The notes beneath the pieces are model-generated. The model was not told the origin of the DNA and did not search any database. It saw only the letters and a list, made by a program, of their open reading frames with translations. From assembly GCA_964416315.1 (NCBI GenBank), contig CAYQDR010000020.1, positions 1 to 52,248 of the forward strand: a DNA stretch of 52,248 bases, written 5' to 3'. Shown in pieces: positions 51,172 through 52,248 of the stretch (its first letter is position 1; each line of letters begins with the position of its first letter). Both the position numbers and the translations under genes were made by a program. This DNA is from CAYQDR01 sp964416315. Its GTDB lineage: Bacteria > Methylomirabilota > Methylomirabilia > Rokubacteriales > DASRDR01.

Positions 51172-51465
51172 TTAGGTGGCGACTCGCTGACGGCGGCCCT
51201 TGGCACCCAGAGCCCGCCGAGCGGATCTCGCGCCGAGCAGAGGGAGGAGGATTTCTCCCCAATCCTCGGCGGACCCCATGACACCGTTGATTTCGAGTGT
51301 GCCGCCCCCGTAATGGATCTCGACCCGCTGCTGGCAACAGCCACACTTGATCAGGTACCGCGGGTCCCGTTTGCCAACCTTCTTGCGCTGAAAGACGCGG
51401 AGCTGACACGCGCCATCGGAGCTGCTCTGGTACATCTTGTTCGAGCGTCGAACGATCTTAACCAC
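51172..51465 (-). CDS. Hypothetical protein with Cys-rich motif, partner of the RHH gene
   Basis: The start is placed at GTG 51465 with GGTAGG upstream; a GTG at 51501 would add 12 residues from repeat-like DNA. The 97-residue product contains VVKIVRRSNKMYQSSSDG, YLIKCGCCQQRVEIHYGGGT and LEINGVMGSAEDWGEILLPL, and ends in a basic tail. The CxCC motif could bind metal or form a disulphide. The family is not recognised. Translational coupling to an RHH protein makes a toxin role worth testing, but nothing in the sequence shows it. Confidence 0.6.
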   Translation of the reverse strand: MVKIVRRSNKMYQSSSDGACQLRVFQRKKVGKRDPRYLIKCGCCQQRVEIHYGGGTLEINGVMGSAEDWGEILLPLLGARSARRALGAKGRRQRVAT

Positions 51466-51493
51466 GATCTCCCTACCCTTAAGAGGGTTTCGT

Positions 51494-51594
51494 GTCGCCA
51501 CCTAGACGCCCAGCCTCAGCCGCGGCGGGCGAGGACGTAGACCAAGTCTCCGCCGAGCCTGCCGGCCGTCGGCGGCTGCACGCCGGTGTTAGAC
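51494..51594 (-). repeat. attC-like inverted repeat, site 2
   Basis: On the minus strand it begins GTCTAAC (51594-51588) just after the stop of the pRiA4-ORF3-like gene, continues through an imperfect GC hairpin (GCAGCCGCC with partner GGCGGGC/GCGGCTGAGGC) and ends near GTCTAGGTGGCGAC. The second core box is degenerate. Confidence 0.3.
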
Positions 51595-51611
51595 TCCGCG
51601 TTACACAAAGC

Positions 51612-52093
51612 TCAGTCAACCTCAGGATACTGAAGCGGGGACGCCCCATGCTTCTCAACCAGCTCCGGGGAACCCTTACCCCGGATGCTTCCGACCTGCT
51701 CCACCGTGACCTCGTGCCACCATGAGTCACCGAAATCGAATAGGTACTCGGGTACTCGAACCGCTGCCCGACCTTCAGCTTCAGCGAGTCGAGTGTCACC
51801 GTCGCAGCATTCCTCACACCGCCGCCGCCGAACGGGTTCGAGTCCTCCACGCTCATAGGGTGACCATACTCCAGAGCTTCGCGAAGACGATCCCTGCCTC
51901 GCGCCCCAGGTTTGGGAAAGTAGAACGAGTAGAGGTGCTCATCGAAGCGATCGAAGGCGTGGAAGATCGCCTCGTGGAGGTCGTCGAGGGTCTGATCACC
52001 ACGAAGAGCGATCTTGCGCCAGATCGACCTACGACCTGCCAACCCGACCTTGAACACGTACTGGACGTTCGACTTCGGTCTCTTCAAGCTCAT
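51612..52093 (-). pseudogene. Plasmid pRiA4b ORF-3-like protein, broken by an 8-bp tandem duplication
   Basis: The first part starts MSLKRPKSNVQYVFKVGLAG and has the family's HEAIFHAFDRFDEHLYSFYF segment, then KVGQRFEYP. The proper continuation, FDFGDSWWHEVTVEQVGSIR then KGSPELVEKHGASPLQYPEVD and a stop (51614-51612), lies in another frame. The break coincides with CGAGTACC repeated twice in tandem at about 51741-51757; removing one copy restores RFEYLFDFGDSWWHEV. The IS1096/pRiA4 ORF3 family typically rides on mobile or accessory DNA. Confidence 0.8.
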
Positions 52094-52166
52094 GCACCGG
52101 TCGGTGCGTCAACGGCCTGGCGCTGAGCGGCCGGCGCCCACCGGCGCGTGGCTGAAGACTCGCCGC

Positions 52167-52248
52167 TCATGCGCCGATCCGCTCCAGCGCCTGGTTGAAC
52201 TCAATCCGCCTTCGGCGGATAGCCGGAGTGGTGTTCTCGATGGTAACC
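52167..52248 (-). CDS. C-terminal fragment of an unidentified gene at the window edge
   Basis: The last 82 bases read on the minus strand give VTIENTTPAIRRRRIEFNQA then LERIGA and a TGA stop at 52169-52167. The frame is open to the edge, so most of the gene lies outside. A GC-rich hairpin (GGCGC...GCGCC around 52095-52165) separates it from the next gene, similar in look to the other attC-like spacers. No family can be assigned from 26 residues. Confidence 0.4.
   Translation of the reverse strand, partial: VTIENTTPAIRRRRIEFNQALERIGA

Noticed and set aside
50885..51465. brnT-brnA toxin-antitoxin system
   Set aside because: The second gene is BrnA-like, but the first has none of the BrnT core motifs.

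Overview
The window is very GC-rich bacterial DNA with dense, mostly intact genes in short operons. The mix of genes suggests an uncultured soil or subsurface lineage of the Candidatus Rokubacteria/Methylomirabilota kind: large soluble GAF-type hybrid histidine kinases, type IV pilus ATPases, N-acyl-D-amino-acid deacylase, HpcH/HpaI aldolase, dihydroxyphthalate-decarboxylase-like and dienelactone-hydrolase-like proteins. That placement is an inference from gene content; no rRNA or other marker gene is present. No tRNA, rRNA or CRISPR array was recognised.

Layout. 1-16.2 kb: hybrid histidine kinases (one cut by the window edge, one with a one-base frameshift) alternate with two GspE/PilB-type ATPases, a relict patch made of IS110, IS66 and cobalamin adenosyltransferase fragments, and a small lipoprotein. 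16.3-20.5 kb: an AmpG-like permease, NagZ and a D-aminoacylase, which look like a cell-wall recycling set. 20.5-30.8 kb: an AT-rich promoter region followed by six tightly packed genes, KS-ACP-KS then membrane kinase, pseudokinase and receiver-kinase. 31-36.7 kb: another GAF kinase with a secreted partner, a cyclase-family hydrolase, a DMT transporter and an SGNH hydrolase. 36.9-41.4 kb: a minus-strand type IV pilus motor operon (LSm-like small protein, receiver, PilB-like pseudo-ATPase, PilT, PilU). 41.5-49.9 kb: metabolic genes. 50.1-52.2 kb: a visibly less GC-rich strip of small minus-strand genes separated by attC-like inverted repeats.

Three themes go beyond ordinary annotation. (1) The six-gene KS-ACP-KS/kinase operon could be a lipid-synthesis module tied to its own sensory system, and it contains two proteins that have lost canonical catalytic residues. 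(2) Two families of dispersed structured repeats (R1, four copies of about 150 bp; R2, five copies of about 80 bp) occupy gene boundaries, keep their hairpins by compensating base changes, and one R2 copy is flanked by a perfect 31-bp direct duplication of a gene end. (3) Three genes (VOC family, glucose-dehydrogenase-like, pirin) have lost their middles while keeping both ends.

At least eight complete or partial histidine kinases carry most of the coding weight, five of them ending in a receiver domain. No HPt protein, DNA-binding response regulator or pilin gene is visible, so their outputs must lie elsewhere.
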